Source: an uncultured Bacteroidota bacterium (GTDB lineage: Bacteria; Bacteroidota; Bacteroidia; Chitinophagales; LD1). Taken from it: DNA of 64,000 bases. The position numbers and the translations under genes were made by a program. The DNA lies in NCBI GenBank assembly GCA_937894725.1, contig CALAYL010000037.1:1-64000 (forward strand). Direction: 5' to 3'. A model generated the notes under the pieces. It was given only the letters and a program-made list of their open reading frames with translations, was not told where the DNA came from and ran no database searches. Below, piece after piece: positions 53,299-62,647 of this stretch. How positions within the stretch are numbered: the stretch's first letter is position 1; every line of letters begins with the position of its first letter.

Positions 53299-54042
53299 AT
53301 GATGCTAAAAGGAAAGGTAGCCCTAGTGACAGGTGGCACAAGGGGTATAGGGCTGGCGATAGTGCAAAAACTCGTAGCCGAAGGAGCCGATGTGGCGTTT
53401 ACCTATATGAGTAGCGCAATCAAGGCGCAAGAATTAGTAGCCTCGCTTAAAATAGATGGACAGCGCATCGTGGGCTATCAGTCGAATGCGGGCTCTTATA
53501 GCGATGCCGAGAAACTCGTGGATGAAGTGATTGAGCATTTCGGCAGAGTAGATATTTTAGTAAATAATGCTGGTATCACGCACGACAATTTACTTTTGAG
53601 AATGAGCGAAGAGCAGTTTGATGAAGTGATAAATGCTAACCTAAAATCCGTTTTTAACCTGACAAAGCATATTGCTAAATCAATGCTTCGTCAAAAAAGT
53701 GGTAGCATCATCAACATGAGCTCTGTCATTGGTATTCAAGGGCAAGGTGGACAAGCGAATTATGCAGCTTCAAAGGCAGGTATTATTGGATTTACGAAGT
53801 CGATAGCAGATGAGTTTGGCTCACGATCTATTCGTTGCAACGCCATTGCGCCCGGCTTTATAGCTACGGATATGACAGATGTTTTGACTGATGAAGTAAA
53901 GACGGCTATTCTCCAAAAAACACCAATGAAACGAATGGGCACAGCCGAAGAGGTTGCTAATGCTGTACTATTTTTAGCAAGCGACCTATCGACCTATGTC
54001 AATGGTCAAGTGCTCAACGTATGTGGCGGTATGACACGATAA
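53299..54042 (+). CDS. fabG: 3-oxoacyl-ACP reductase
   Basis: A 247-residue short-chain dehydrogenase. Start at ATG 53299 (or 53302); the upstream frame adds 19 residues not in the family. Cofactor motif 'VTGGTRGIG', 'NNAGIT', catalytic Ser in 'NMSSVIGIQGQGGQANYAASKAG' with Tyr and Lys of the YxxxK motif, and C-terminal 'LNVCGGMTR'. It reduces 3-ketoacyl-ACP in fatty-acid synthesis. It lies 13 bp before the membrane protein gene behind it, so they may be co-transcribed. It is 24 kb from the ACP/KS cluster and probably serves ordinary fatty-acid synthesis. Confidence 0.95.
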   Translation: MMLKGKVALVTGGTRGIGLAIVQKLVAEGADVAFTYMSSAIKAQELVASLKIDGQRIVGYQSNAGSYSDAEKLVDEVIEHFGRVDILVNNAGITHDNLLLRMSEEQFDEVINANLKSVFNLTKHIAKSMLRQKSGSIINMSSVIGIQGQGGQANYAASKAGIIGFTKSIADEFGSRSIRCNAIAPGFIATDMTDVLTDEVKTAILQKTPMKRMGTAEEVANAVLFLASDLSTYVNGQVLNVCGGMTR

Positions 54043-54055
54043 ACAAGAAAAAAAA

Positions 54056-56170
54056 TTGACCTTGAACACTTCTATTTCATTTGAACATTCTTTGCTTTGG
54101 CTTATTCCCTTTGTACTGATAGCGTGTGGTTTCGCATGGCTACTCTATTATCGTGATATCAAAAGCACCGAATCCCCTTTTCGTAAATATCTCAAGCCAT
54201 TGACTGCACTACGTTTCTTAGTGGTGTTAAGCATTTTGATATTATTGCTAAATCCGTTTATTCGACATAGTAAAACAGAGCAACAGAAGCCCATAGTCGC
54301 TATATTGGCAGACAATAGTGAATCTATCCGCAATGGATTTAAACAGAAAGACGATTCAGTCAGTTATTTTAAAACATTAGAAAATCTGCAATCAAAACTA
54401 GCTGAGAAATATGAAGTGGTCATGTACACCATAGGGGACCAACTAGCAAAAAGTAGCCCCACTTCGCTCACTGCTAAAACATCAAATCTATCAGGTGGCA
54501 TCACTGATATAAACGACCTTTATTATAACCAAAATTTGGGAGCTTTGATTTTAGCTTCGGATGGTATTTACAACCAAGGAATCAACCCCATCTACGCTGT
54601 CGAAAATGTAGGTTATAAGATGTACACTATCGTTATGGGTGATACTACTATTCCTCGCGATGCAAAAATTGACCAAGTCTATGCTAACAAAATAGCCTAT
54701 CTCAATGACCAATTTGGGATAAAGGTGGATGTAGCTGCTACTAATTGTAGTGGCAGCAATCTCACAACGAGCTTGTTTGAAATCGTTAATGGCAATCGCA
54801 AGCTCATTGCATCCAAATCAGCTTTTGCAAATTCGGATAAGTTCAATCAATCTATCGACTTTGTGACTACAGCCGAAAAGCCAGGTGTGGTGCACTATGT
54901 GGTATCTGTAAGTTCGCTCACAGGCGAAGTGTCATATACCAATAATACTCGCGACATTTATGTGGAAATACTCGATGGTCGCCAAAAAATATTGCTCATC
55001 GCAGCATCGCCTCATCCAGATATAGCTGCACTCAAAGCGGCTATCGAAAGCAATAAAAATTATCAACTAGATGTGCAATATGCCGATGATTTTTCGGCAA
55101 AAATAGCGGATTATAGCTTGGTTATTTTTCATCAGTTACCATCTAACAATGGTAATATAGATGCTATTTTAACACAAGTAAATGCAGCAAAAAAATCGAC
55201 TTGGTGGATTACCGGTTCTACAACGCAACTCAATAATTTTAACAAAGTACAACCAGCAGTTACTATTTTGGGTAATGTAAATAAATACAATGATGTATCA
55301 GCTGCTATTCAAAAGGAATTCAATTTGTTTTTGTTGAATGAAGCTACGATATCGGCTATCGCTAAGTTTCCGCCACTCGATTGTTTTTTTGGAGAGTATA
55401 AATCGAACCCCGCACTCAAGTCGCTTTTCACACAAAAGATAAACAACATCGTTACTGATTATCCACTTTTTGGATTTGTAGAAGTAGGTGATTTTAAAAC
55501 GGCAGTGTTATGTGGTGAAGGACTTTGGCGATGGAAGTTGTATGATTTTATGCAAAATAAAAACAACGATGCCTTTTTTGAAATAGTAAATAAAACGATT
55601 CAATACCTTTCAGTAGTGAATGACAAACGGCCATTCAAAGTAAATGTAGCGAAAACCATTTTTGCTGAAAATGAGCCTATTCTTTTTGATGCACAGCTTT
55701 ATAATGCAAGTTTTGAAATGCTCAACACGCCTGATGTAGCACTTTCGATACAAAATGAGCAAGGCAAAAAGTTTGATTTTGAGTTTACTAAAACAGAGCA
55801 ATATTACACGCTCAATGCAGGCTTTTTGCCAAGTGGAAATTATCAATTTAATGCCAAAACAAAATTGGACAATTCCCCTTTTTCGCTAGGAGGAAAATTT
55901 AGTGTGGCAGCACTTCAGCTCGAAGATGCAAATACCGTAGCAGATATAGCTTTGATGCGCCAATTAGCTATCTCACACCAAGGGCAATGCGTATCGCTGC
56001 AAAATACTGAAAGCATCATCAACGATTTGTTGTCAAACAATTCGTTAAAGCCTATTTTATATGACCAAATCACAACAGATAGTAGCATCAACCTATGGTG
56101 GATATTGGGATTGGTAGCTCTTTGGCTTACAGCTGAATGGTTTATCCGAAAATGGAGTGGTGGGTACTAA
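54056..56170 (+). CDS. Membrane protein with von Willebrand A-like region
   Basis: A 704-residue protein with two N-terminal transmembrane helices (about 13-32 and 50-67), a large extracytoplasmic part and one C-terminal helix (about 680-698, 'LWWILGLVALWLTAEWFI'). The segment near 80-180 is a VWA-like fold ('VAILADNSESIR', 'SDGIYNQGINP'), and a class I glutamine-amidotransferase-like region follows at about 310-420 ('KILLIAASPHPDIAALKAAI'). This layout is common in Bacteroidota membrane proteins of unknown role, related in design to BatA-type proteins. TTG start at 54056, 13 bp after fabG; TTG 54062 is an alternative. Confidence 0.8.
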   Translation: MTLNTSISFEHSLLWLIPFVLIACGFAWLLYYRDIKSTESPFRKYLKPLTALRFLVVLSILILLLNPFIRHSKTEQQKPIVAILADNSESIRNGFKQKDDSVSYFKTLENLQSKLAEKYEVVMYTIGDQLAKSSPTSLTAKTSNLSGGITDINDLYYNQNLGALILASDGIYNQGINPIYAVENVGYKMYTIVMGDTTIPRDAKIDQVYANKIAYLNDQFGIKVDVAATNCSGSNLTTSLFEIVNGNRKLIASKSAFANSDKFNQSIDFVTTAEKPGVVHYVVSVSSLTGEVSYTNNTRDIYVEILDGRQKILLIAASPHPDIAALKAAIESNKNYQLDVQYADDFSAKIADYSLVIFHQLPSNNGNIDAILTQVNAAKKSTWWITGSTTQLNNFNKVQPAVTILGNVNKYNDVSAAIQKEFNLFLLNEATISAIAKFPPLDCFFGEYKSNPALKSLFTQKINNIVTDYPLFGFVEVGDFKTAVLCGEGLWRWKLYDFMQNKNNDAFFEIVNKTIQYLSVVNDKRPFKVNVAKTIFAENEPILFDAQLYNASFEMLNTPDVALSIQNEQGKKFDFEFTKTEQYYTLNAGFLPSGNYQFNAKTKLDNSPFSLGGKFSVAALQLEDANTVADIALMRQLAISHQGQCVSLQNTESIINDLLSNNSLKPILYDQITTDSSINLWWILGLVALWLTAEWFIRKWSGGY

Positions 56171-56209
56171 TTTGTATCTGTTTCTAGTACACTTTGATGC
56201 TTTTTACGT

Positions 56210-56776
56210 TTATTTTTTATTCAAAAAATCTGCTATAACTTGTGCGAAATTTGCTTTCTCCAACGTAGCTATTTTTTGTTGTACTGTATCGAGTGTATCA
56301 TCTTTAGTTAGCGATACACGGTATTGTGCCAAAATCTCACCTTTATCAAATTCTTCATTGACAAGATGTATGGTAATGCCCGTCTCTGTTTCCTTATTTG
56401 CTAAAACAGCATTATGAACATGTACACCATACATTCCTTTGCCACCATATTTTGGCAATAGGGAAGGGTGAATATTGATAATTCTATTTTCGAACTGATA
56501 TATCAAAAATGGGGGTATCAGCCATAAGAAACCAGCTAAAACAATAAGGTCTATTTTATTTAATATTGTTTGCATATAAGTCTCGTCTGCAAATTGTGCT
56601 TTGTTGATGATGTCGCAATTCACTCCATGTTTTTGAGCTATATCGACCACTCCAGCAGCCGCATTGTTGCACACTATCTTTTGCACCATTATGCTTTCGT
56701 GATGTTCAAAATACCTCATCAGTGTATCAGCATTGCTTCCTCTGCCCGAGGCGAAAATGGCGATCTGCTTTTTCAT
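56210..56776 (-). CDS. purN: Phosphoribosylglycinamide formyltransferase
   Basis: A 188-residue folate-dependent enzyme that formylates GAR, the third step of purine synthesis. 'IFASGRGSNADTLM' binds the substrate phosphate at the N-terminus. The catalytic Asn-His-Asp set is seen in 'INIHPSLLPKYGGKGMYGVHVH' (Asn, His) and 'HLVNEEFDKGEIL' (Asp). A TATTTTTG box on the minus strand, 7 bp before the start, may be its promoter. purB and purF are also in this window but not in one operon. Confidence 0.96.
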   Translation of the reverse strand: MKKQIAIFASGRGSNADTLMRYFEHHESIMVQKIVCNNAAAGVVDIAQKHGVNCDIINKAQFADETYMQTILNKIDLIVLAGFLWLIPPFLIYQFENRIINIHPSLLPKYGGKGMYGVHVHNAVLANKETETGITIHLVNEEFDKGEILAQYRVSLTKDDTLDTVQQKIATLEKANFAQVIADFLNKK

Positions 56777-56846
56777 TCAATGCCAAAAATATCTTTTATC
56801 CATTCTAAATAAAGTGAAATGCAAATAATATCTCATTTTAAATCAC

Positions 56847-56854
56847 TAACTTTA
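56847..56854 (+). promoter_or_regulatory. TAnnTTTA box abutting the DUF2007 gene
   Basis: TAACTTTA is one base off the -7 consensus and ends 4 nt before the ATG at 56859, the same distance as for the boxes before the ACP and FadL-like genes. Confidence 0.35.
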
Positions 56855-56858
56855 GTTT

Positions 56859-57287
56859 ATGCAAACCATCAAAACATTTGATAATTCTTTTGAGGCACAT
56901 ATTTGGAAGGAGAAATTTGTGGCCAATGGAATCGATGCTTTTTTACTTGATGAGATGACCTCTAGCACTATGCCTGTGTGGAATATGGCGATAGGGGGCA
57001 TCAAGCTCGTAGTAGCAGATGAAATTTACACAGTAGCACTACTGAAACTCAAAGAATTTGAAGTGGACTATGCTCAATCTGCTACCTGCCCTGTTTGCCA
57101 AAAAGCTGGGTTGGACTATCTTCCCCAAAAATCAGGTGTCAATTTTTTGACAGAAATTTTCACTTGGATATTTAGCTCTTATTCTGTGGCTGTGGACTAT
57201 GTGTATCACTGTGCTAGCTGTGGCTTTGAGAGTGCTTCTTTACCCCCTTCAGTCGAGGAAATAGAGGTTTATTCAGAAAATAATTGA
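56859..57287 (+). CDS. DUF2007 domain protein with zinc ribbon
   Basis: A 142-residue cytoplasmic protein. Residues 1-68 are a DUF2007 (putative signal-transducing) ferredoxin-like domain ('FDNSFEAHIWKEKFVANGIDAFL' in part, 'GGIKLVVADE'). The C-terminal half carries two CxxC pairs ('CPVCQKAG' at about 78 and 'CASCGF' near 128) that should hold zinc. Function unknown. Confidence 0.8.
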   Translation: MQTIKTFDNSFEAHIWKEKFVANGIDAFLLDEMTSSTMPVWNMAIGGIKLVVADEIYTVALLKLKEFEVDYAQSATCPVCQKAGLDYLPQKSGVNFLTEIFTWIFSSYSVAVDYVYHCASCGFESASLPPSVEEIEVYSENN

Positions 57288-57317
57288 CTAAAAGTTTTAT
57301 TTATCCACATTTAATCC

Positions 57318-57472
57318 TACATTTGCACCGCATTAGCAAAAACAGTTTGCCAGCAATCTTCGTCTCTTTCGGTTATTCATATCCCAATTTGAAGAATGTC
57401 GGCAACACTAAAGCGACATATTATTTAACTGAGAGAAATAAGTAAGACGATTTCTTTCAAAAATTTCAAACA
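57318..57472 (+). promoter_or_regulatory. TAnnTTTG box and 147-nt leader of the DEAD-box helicase gene
   Basis: TACATTTG at 57318-57325 is a full -7 match; a -33 TTG at the 19-bp distance is lacking. The start codon lies 148 bp downstream, so the mRNA would have an unusually long leader for this genome, as cold-shock RNA helicase mRNAs often have. No hairpin stands out by eye. Confidence 0.4.
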
Positions 57473-59464
57473 ATGGAATTATTCAGAGCCCTTGGGCTTA
57501 GTGAATCGACTTTGGCTGCACTTGCCAAAAAAGGATTCGTAACACCGTCTCCAATTCAGGAGCGCACCATCCCTACTTTGCTCAATACAGACAAGGATGT
57601 AGTAGGCCAAGCCCAAACGGGTACAGGCAAAACAGCCGCATTCGGCCTACCACTTATCGAGCGTATCGATGAAAATGAAAAAACGGTACAAGCTATCGTA
57701 CTCTGCCCTACCCGCGAATTAGCGGTGCAAGTTTGTGAAGAAATCATGTCATTTAGAGGAGGCAAAAAAATCAATGTATTGCCTATCTATGGTGGCCAGT
57801 CATATGAAATCCAAATCAGAGGATTGAAAAAAGGGGTGCATATTGTAGTAGGAACACCTGGTCGAGTACGTGACCATATCAATAAAGGAATACTTCGTCT
57901 CGGTGATGTCAAATTTATGGTACTTGATGAAGCAGATGAAATGCTAAACATGGGTTTCGAGGAGGAAGTAAAGGAAATCTTAAAAGAAATACCTAAAGAG
58001 CGTAGAATGTTGCTGTTTTCAGCTACCATGCCACCAAATATCTTGAAACTTGTAAAAACATATATCAAACCAAACTACGAACTCGTAGAGGTGCAAAAAC
58101 AACAAGTAACTACCGACACTGTAGATCAAATACACTATGAAGTATATGACAATGACAGATTCGAAGCTATGTGCCGTATCATTGATACCAATCCCGATTT
58201 TTATGGTATCGTGTTTTGTAAAACCAAAATCGAAACTGACCAATTGGCCAGCCGTCTCAATGATAGAGGGTATGAAGCAGAAGGCATACATGGCGATGTG
58301 ACTCAGTCGCAGCGTGAATTGATTTTGCGCAGTTTTAAGGCTAAGAAGCTTCGCATCCTAGTAGCTACCGATGTAGCCGCTAGAGGGATAGATGTAAATG
58401 ACCTTACACACGTAGTGAACTACCGCCTACCACAAGACCCTGAAGCTTATGTACACCGTATAGGTCGTACAGGTAGAGCTGGTAAAAAGGGGATTGCCCT
58501 TACACTGGTATCTCCAGGTGACAAGCGTGATTTTATATACATACAACGTGTTGCAAAAACTACTATTCGCAGAGAAGTATTGCCAACAGTAGAAGATGTA
58601 GTACAGGTAAAGAAAAACGCATTCAAAAAGAAAATTCAAATATTACTTGACCTCGGTGCTACAGATGAGTATTCAGAATTGGCAAATGAGTTGTTGGGTG
58701 AAAGTACTACACACGAAGAGCTTGTAGCAGCTTTGCTTAAGTATGCAGTGCGTGATGAACTATCGCAAGACAACTACGCAGAAGTAGCCGATATCATGTC
58801 TAAGGGAGGTACAACAAACCGTGGTAATAACGGAGGTGGAAACTTCGGTTCAAACGTGGTGAGATTATTTGTGGCTAAAGGGAAAGATGATAGATTCAAC
58901 AAAGGCGACATTTTAGATTTCTTGGAAAAAGAAGGAGGTATCAACGGCAATTCAATTTCTGAAATTAGAATTTTTGACAAGTTTACTTTTATCAATATAG
59001 AACCAAACGAAGCAGAAACATTACTCGCTATATTCTCAAAAACAAAAGGAAACGGAAAGCCACTTGTAACTAGAGCTAAGGATCGAGATGCAAGCGGTGG
59101 CGGACGTTCAGGAGGGGGAGGTAGCTATGGCGGTGGTGGCCGTAGAGAGTACAACTCTGATGCAGCACCTAGAACGAATAGTGGCAACAGAGGCGGTTTT
59201 GAACAAGGTGAACGTAGCCGAAAACCATATGGCGATAACAACGACAAACCAAGCTATGGTGGAGGACGCGATAGAGACAGAGATAGTTCAAACACAGGTT
59301 CATTTACACCTAAAAAGCGTGAAAGAAAGCCAATCTCTAACAGCTCTAGCGCACCTAGCGATGTATCAAAAGCAATTAAGGATTTCGAATCTTACATCCC
59401 ATCAAAAAACAAAAAGTCAAACACAAAATTTGAAGCAAACTTTTCTGATGATTTGAGTTGGTAA
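57473..59464 (+). CDS. DEAD-box ATP-dependent RNA helicase with DbpA-like domain and RGG tail
   Basis: A 663-residue helicase of the DeaD/CsdA group, which remodels RNA in ribosome assembly and cold adaptation. Q motif 'FVTPSPIQERTIP', motif I 'AQTGTGKTA', motif II 'VLDEADEML', motif III 'SAT', motif V 'ATDVAARGID' and motif VI 'HRIGRTGR' are intact. A DbpA-type RNA-binding domain lies at about 455-525 ('VVRLFVAKGKDDRFNKGD' region), and the rest is a Gly/Arg/Ser-rich disordered tail ending in a short conserved-looking 'FSDDLSW'. A strong terminator follows. Confidence 0.95.
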   Translation: MELFRALGLSESTLAALAKKGFVTPSPIQERTIPTLLNTDKDVVGQAQTGTGKTAAFGLPLIERIDENEKTVQAIVLCPTRELAVQVCEEIMSFRGGKKINVLPIYGGQSYEIQIRGLKKGVHIVVGTPGRVRDHINKGILRLGDVKFMVLDEADEMLNMGFEEEVKEILKEIPKERRMLLFSATMPPNILKLVKTYIKPNYELVEVQKQQVTTDTVDQIHYEVYDNDRFEAMCRIIDTNPDFYGIVFCKTKIETDQLASRLNDRGYEAEGIHGDVTQSQRELILRSFKAKKLRILVATDVAARGIDVNDLTHVVNYRLPQDPEAYVHRIGRTGRAGKKGIALTLVSPGDKRDFIYIQRVAKTTIRREVLPTVEDVVQVKKNAFKKKIQILLDLGATDEYSELANELLGESTTHEELVAALLKYAVRDELSQDNYAEVADIMSKGGTTNRGNNGGGNFGSNVVRLFVAKGKDDRFNKGDILDFLEKEGGINGNSISEIRIFDKFTFINIEPNEAETLLAIFSKTKGNGKPLVTRAKDRDASGGGRSGGGGSYGGGGRREYNSDAAPRTNSGNRGGFEQGERSRKPYGDNNDKPSYGGGRDRDRDSSNTGSFTPKKRERKPISNSSSAPSDVSKAIKDFESYIPSKNKKSNTKFEANFSDDLSW

Positions 59465-59484
59465 GCAATCCAATAAAATAGTGA

Positions 59485-59515
59485 AATGGCTACCCGATGG
59501 GTAGCCATTTTTTTT
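59485..59515 (+). terminator. Intrinsic terminator after the RNA helicase
   Basis: AATGGCTACCC at 59485-59495 pairs with GGGTAGCCATT at 59499-59509 around a GAT loop, followed by TTTTTT to 59515. An 11-bp perfect stem and U-tract make it strong. Confidence 0.92.
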
Positions 59516-59522
59516 GATAGGA

Positions 59523-60584
59523 TTACTGCTCTATGATAGATATATAGCGGTTTAACGCATCTGTCTCAGCAGCTATAATAAAGTTAATAAAATCAGCTTT
59601 GTCGTTTTCTACTTGCGCTTTTTCGAGGCAAGTGTAATACGCCATTCTTGATTTTGAGTCACCCTTGATGTTCGCTATGACAAAACCGTGCTGAAGCAAG
59701 ATTAGATTCATAAGCAATCGAGCAGTACGACCATTGCCATCTACAAAGGGATGAATAGTAACCAATCGCTCATGCGCTTCTGCTGCTAGTAATACGGGAT
59801 GTAAGCTGTGTTGATTTTGATTATACCAAGCAAAAAAATCATCCATCAGCTCTCTCACTTTAAAAGGACTAGGCGGGAAATGCTTACTGCCTTTTATCAT
59901 CACTTGTACATCTCTATATACACCCGCAGACTTAGTATCTACTCCACGCAGTATCAAATTGTGAATACTCAAAACAAGCGATTGATTTATTCGCTCTTTT
60001 TTTGTCATCAGTTCTTTTATAAATCCGATAGCATCTTTATGATTGATAGCCTCTAAGTGCTCACGCATTGTTTTTCCAGATATTGTCAAGCCTTCATTTA
60101 CAATCAAATCTGTCTCTCTAAGTGTAAGTGTATTGCCTTCTATTCGATTACTTTCATAGGTGTACTCAAGCTCTAATGCCTGAGCTACTCTATAGCTATC
60201 ATACTTTCGAAAAGAATTTAGTTTTTTACGTAGTTTATCTATTTCTTTTAAAAGTGGAGCATAGCTAGGGTGCGTTATCTGCTTTTTACTCGGTTTTGCT
60301 TCATATCTTACTACCTCTTCGGCTAGTATAAGGGCATCTAAACCAAACTCTTCACCTGCTATTTCATATCGAATTTTTTCACTCAGCCATAGGGTCATCC
60401 ACTGTTTTTTTGAACCACCAAGCACAGTATATAGAGCTTCTACTTGCTCTTTTGTGGGCTTTCGTTTACCACTTTCAAACTTTGAAAGCAATGCGGCATC
60501 AATATTTAGCATTGATGCTAGTTCACGCATCAAAAGTCCTTTTGCGTTTCTTCTTTCATTAAGATAGCTCTTGAATGTTTTCAT
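59523..60584 (-). CDS. Fic family protein with N-terminal Xre-like HTH
   Basis: A 353-residue protein from ATG 60584, the third in-frame ATG, chosen because the HTH begins there and the palindromes lie just upstream; the frame is open to 60632. Residues about 1-65 are an Xre-type helix-turn-helix ('LNERRNAKGLLMRELASML', 'AALLSKFESGKRKPTKEQ'). The Fic core has the full active motif 'HPFVDGNGRTAR' (His278) for AMP transfer, and the class II inhibitory motif [S/T]xxxE[G/N] as 'SNRIEGN' (Ser145-Glu149). It should AMPylate a target protein under self-inhibition, and its HTH likely regulates its own gene. Confidence 0.92.
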   Translation of the reverse strand: MKTFKSYLNERRNAKGLLMRELASMLNIDAALLSKFESGKRKPTKEQVEALYTVLGGSKKQWMTLWLSEKIRYEIAGEEFGLDALILAEEVVRYEAKPSKKQITHPSYAPLLKEIDKLRKKLNSFRKYDSYRVAQALELEYTYESNRIEGNTLTLRETDLIVNEGLTISGKTMREHLEAINHKDAIGFIKELMTKKERINQSLVLSIHNLILRGVDTKSAGVYRDVQVMIKGSKHFPPSPFKVRELMDDFFAWYNQNQHSLHPVLLAAEAHERLVTIHPFVDGNGRTARLLMNLILLQHGFVIANIKGDSKSRMAYYTCLEKAQVENDKADFINFIIAAETDALNRYISIIEQ

Positions 60585-60585
60585 A

Positions 60586-60617
60586 ATGACTTTTTTTGTC
60601 ATGACAAAATTAGTCAT
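60586..60617 (-). promoter_or_regulatory. Two tandem ATGAC-N7-GTCAT operators at the fic start
   Basis: 60586-60602 and 60601-60617 are two perfect 5-bp inverted repeats, each with a 7-bp spacer, sharing two bases and with dyad centres 15 bp apart. They begin 1 bp upstream of the chosen fic start codon (minus strand). This fits binding of two repressor dimers, most simply the HTH of the Fic protein itself. Confidence 0.65.
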
Positions 60618-60669
60618 TTTTTTGAATAACAAAAATCTTTTTTACTTTTAAATTAATTGCTTTTTGGAG

Positions 60670-62568
60670 TTAATAAGCTCTGTCGTTGGTGCCGTTCATG
60701 AAATTCACAAACGCTTTGTTTGCTACTCGATTTCCACCTGGCGTAGGGTAGTCTCCAGTAAAATACCAATCACCTAAATCATTGGGACAAGCTAAGTGTA
60801 GATTTTCTACTGTTTGGAATACGACCTCTACTTGTGCAAATATCTGTTGGGGTTTTACTATTTCAGAAATTTTTGCCGAAATCTCCTCTTCAGTGTACAG
60901 CGCATAAAGTTTCTTTACATGATTTTCTACCACATCAGTAGTGTTCAATTCATCTGCTTTACATAGCTCATACACTTCTTCCATTTTGTCTCTTTGATTG
61001 TTTTCATTGAGTAACGCAACTAATGCTCTAAAGGCAATGAAATCATTCATTCTCGACATGTCTATGCCATAGCAGTCTGGATAACGAATCTGAGGAGCTG
61101 AGGAAACAATAATGATTTTTTTAGGGTTTAATCTGTCCAATATTCTTAAAATACTTTTTTGAAGCGTTGTACCTCTTACAATAGAGTCGTCAATCACGAC
61201 CAAGCTGTCTAAATGCGGACGAACACTCCCATAGGTAATGTCGTAAACATGTGATACAAGCTCATCGCGGGAAGAGTCATCTGTAATAAATGTGCGCATT
61301 TTTACGTCCTTTACCGCTATTTTTTCGATTCGGAGTTTCCAACGAATAAGCTTTTCTAAAATAGCAGTTGTTAGATTTTCCTGCTCTTGAATTGCCTTTA
61401 CCTTTTCGACAGTGAGATGGTCTTCTACGCCTTTTATCATGCCATAAAAAGCAACTTCCGCTGTGTTTGGTATAAATGAAAATACAGTATTTTCTAAATC
61501 ATTATCTATTGCTTTTAGTATTTGTGGTACTAACTTTACGCCTAGCATTTTTCGCTCTGCATAGATTTCGGCATCTGTGCCTCGAGAAAAATAAATCCGT
61601 TCGAAACTGCAAGACTTTTTTTCACGAGGTTCGAGAATCATATCTTCTCTCACCTTCCCATTTTTTTCTATCACAAGGGCGTGTCCTGGAGGAACTTCTT
61701 TTATCTGATCAAATCGAACATTAAATGCGGTCTGGATGCAGGGTCTTTCTGAAGCTACTACCACTACCTCATCATCATGGTAGTAATAAGCAGGACGAAT
61801 GCCGTTAGGATCTCTCAATACAAATGCATCACCATGCCCAAACATGCCAGCCATAGCAAAACCTCCATCAAAATTGCGGGCTGAACGTCTAAGAATACGT
61901 TTGACACTAATTTCTTTGATTATAAAATCGGTGATCTCCTTGTTGCTATAACCTTGATCTTTGTATTTATCAAAAATCGTTTGCACCTCTGAATCAAGGA
62001 AGTGACCAATTTTTTCCATCACGGTGATGGTATCACTTTTCTCTATAGGATGTTGGCCAAGGGTAATGAGATTATCAAACAGTTCATTTACGTTGGTCAT
62101 GTTAAAATTGCCTGCCAATACTAGGTTTCGGGTCATCCAATTATTTTCTCTCAAAAATGGATGGCAATAGGAGTCATTGTTTTTGCCATAAGTGCCATAG
62201 CGCAAATGACCGAGTAAGAGTTCACCTACATAGGGGATATTATCTTTAGCCCATTTGGCTTCAGCAGCTGGATTGTCGAGAGGCTGTCTATCTTTTGGAA
62301 ATTGCGAAAACACATGATCAAACAGATCAAGCAGAGGCGTAGCCTTTGCCGAACGATAACGATTGATAAAATGACTGCCTGGGGTAGGGTCAAGCTTTAT
62401 AACTGCTGCACCTGCACCGTCTTGACCACGATTATGCTGCTTTTCCATAAGCAAATACAGCTTGTTGAGACCATACGACACAGTATTGTACTTTTCGACA
62501 TAATATTCGAGGGGTTTCAGCAATCGAATGAGGGCGATTCCACATTCGTGTTTTATAGCATCGCTCAT
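60670..62568 (-). CDS. purF: Amidophosphoribosyltransferase (Bacteroidota long form)
   Basis: A 632-residue enzyme that makes phosphoribosylamine from PRPP and glutamine, the first step of purine synthesis. The N-terminal nucleophile Cys9 lies in 'HECGIALI', so an eight-residue propeptide would be removed. Glutaminase-domain motifs: 'QHNRGQDGAG', 'GHLRYGTYG', 'NFNMTNVNELF'. The PRPP motif is 'LVVIDDSIVRGTT' near residue 470. It is about 130 residues longer than the E. coli enzyme, through extra sequence in the glutaminase domain and the C-terminus. Confidence 0.9.
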   Translation of the reverse strand: MSDAIKHECGIALIRLLKPLEYYVEKYNTVSYGLNKLYLLMEKQHNRGQDGAGAAVIKLDPTPGSHFINRYRSAKATPLLDLFDHVFSQFPKDRQPLDNPAAEAKWAKDNIPYVGELLLGHLRYGTYGKNNDSYCHPFLRENNWMTRNLVLAGNFNMTNVNELFDNLITLGQHPIEKSDTITVMEKIGHFLDSEVQTIFDKYKDQGYSNKEITDFIIKEISVKRILRRSARNFDGGFAMAGMFGHGDAFVLRDPNGIRPAYYYHDDEVVVVASERPCIQTAFNVRFDQIKEVPPGHALVIEKNGKVREDMILEPREKKSCSFERIYFSRGTDAEIYAERKMLGVKLVPQILKAIDNDLENTVFSFIPNTAEVAFYGMIKGVEDHLTVEKVKAIQEQENLTTAILEKLIRWKLRIEKIAVKDVKMRTFITDDSSRDELVSHVYDITYGSVRPHLDSLVVIDDSIVRGTTLQKSILRILDRLNPKKIIIVSSAPQIRYPDCYGIDMSRMNDFIAFRALVALLNENNQRDKMEEVYELCKADELNTTDVVENHVKKLYALYTEEEISAKISEIVKPQQIFAQVEVVFQTVENLHLACPNDLGDWYFTGDYPTPGGNRVANKAFVNFMNGTNDRAY

Positions 62569-62623
62569 AGAGGGGTGGGCTGGTAAGTTGCGAAGTTAAT
62601 TTTTCAAATTGGACTACAAAAAT

Positions 62624-62631
62624 TAGATTTG
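62624..62631 (+). promoter_or_regulatory. TAnnTTTG box upstream of the lipoprotein gene
   Basis: TAGATTTG is a full -7 match, 16 bp before the ATG at 62648. No TTG lies at the 19-bp distance. Confidence 0.4.
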
Positions 62632-62647
62632 CAGAAATAACTTTTTT

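Noticed and set aside
53299..54042. fabG as part of the ACP/KS cluster
   Set aside because: It lies 24 kb away with unrelated neighbours and looks like the housekeeping reductase.
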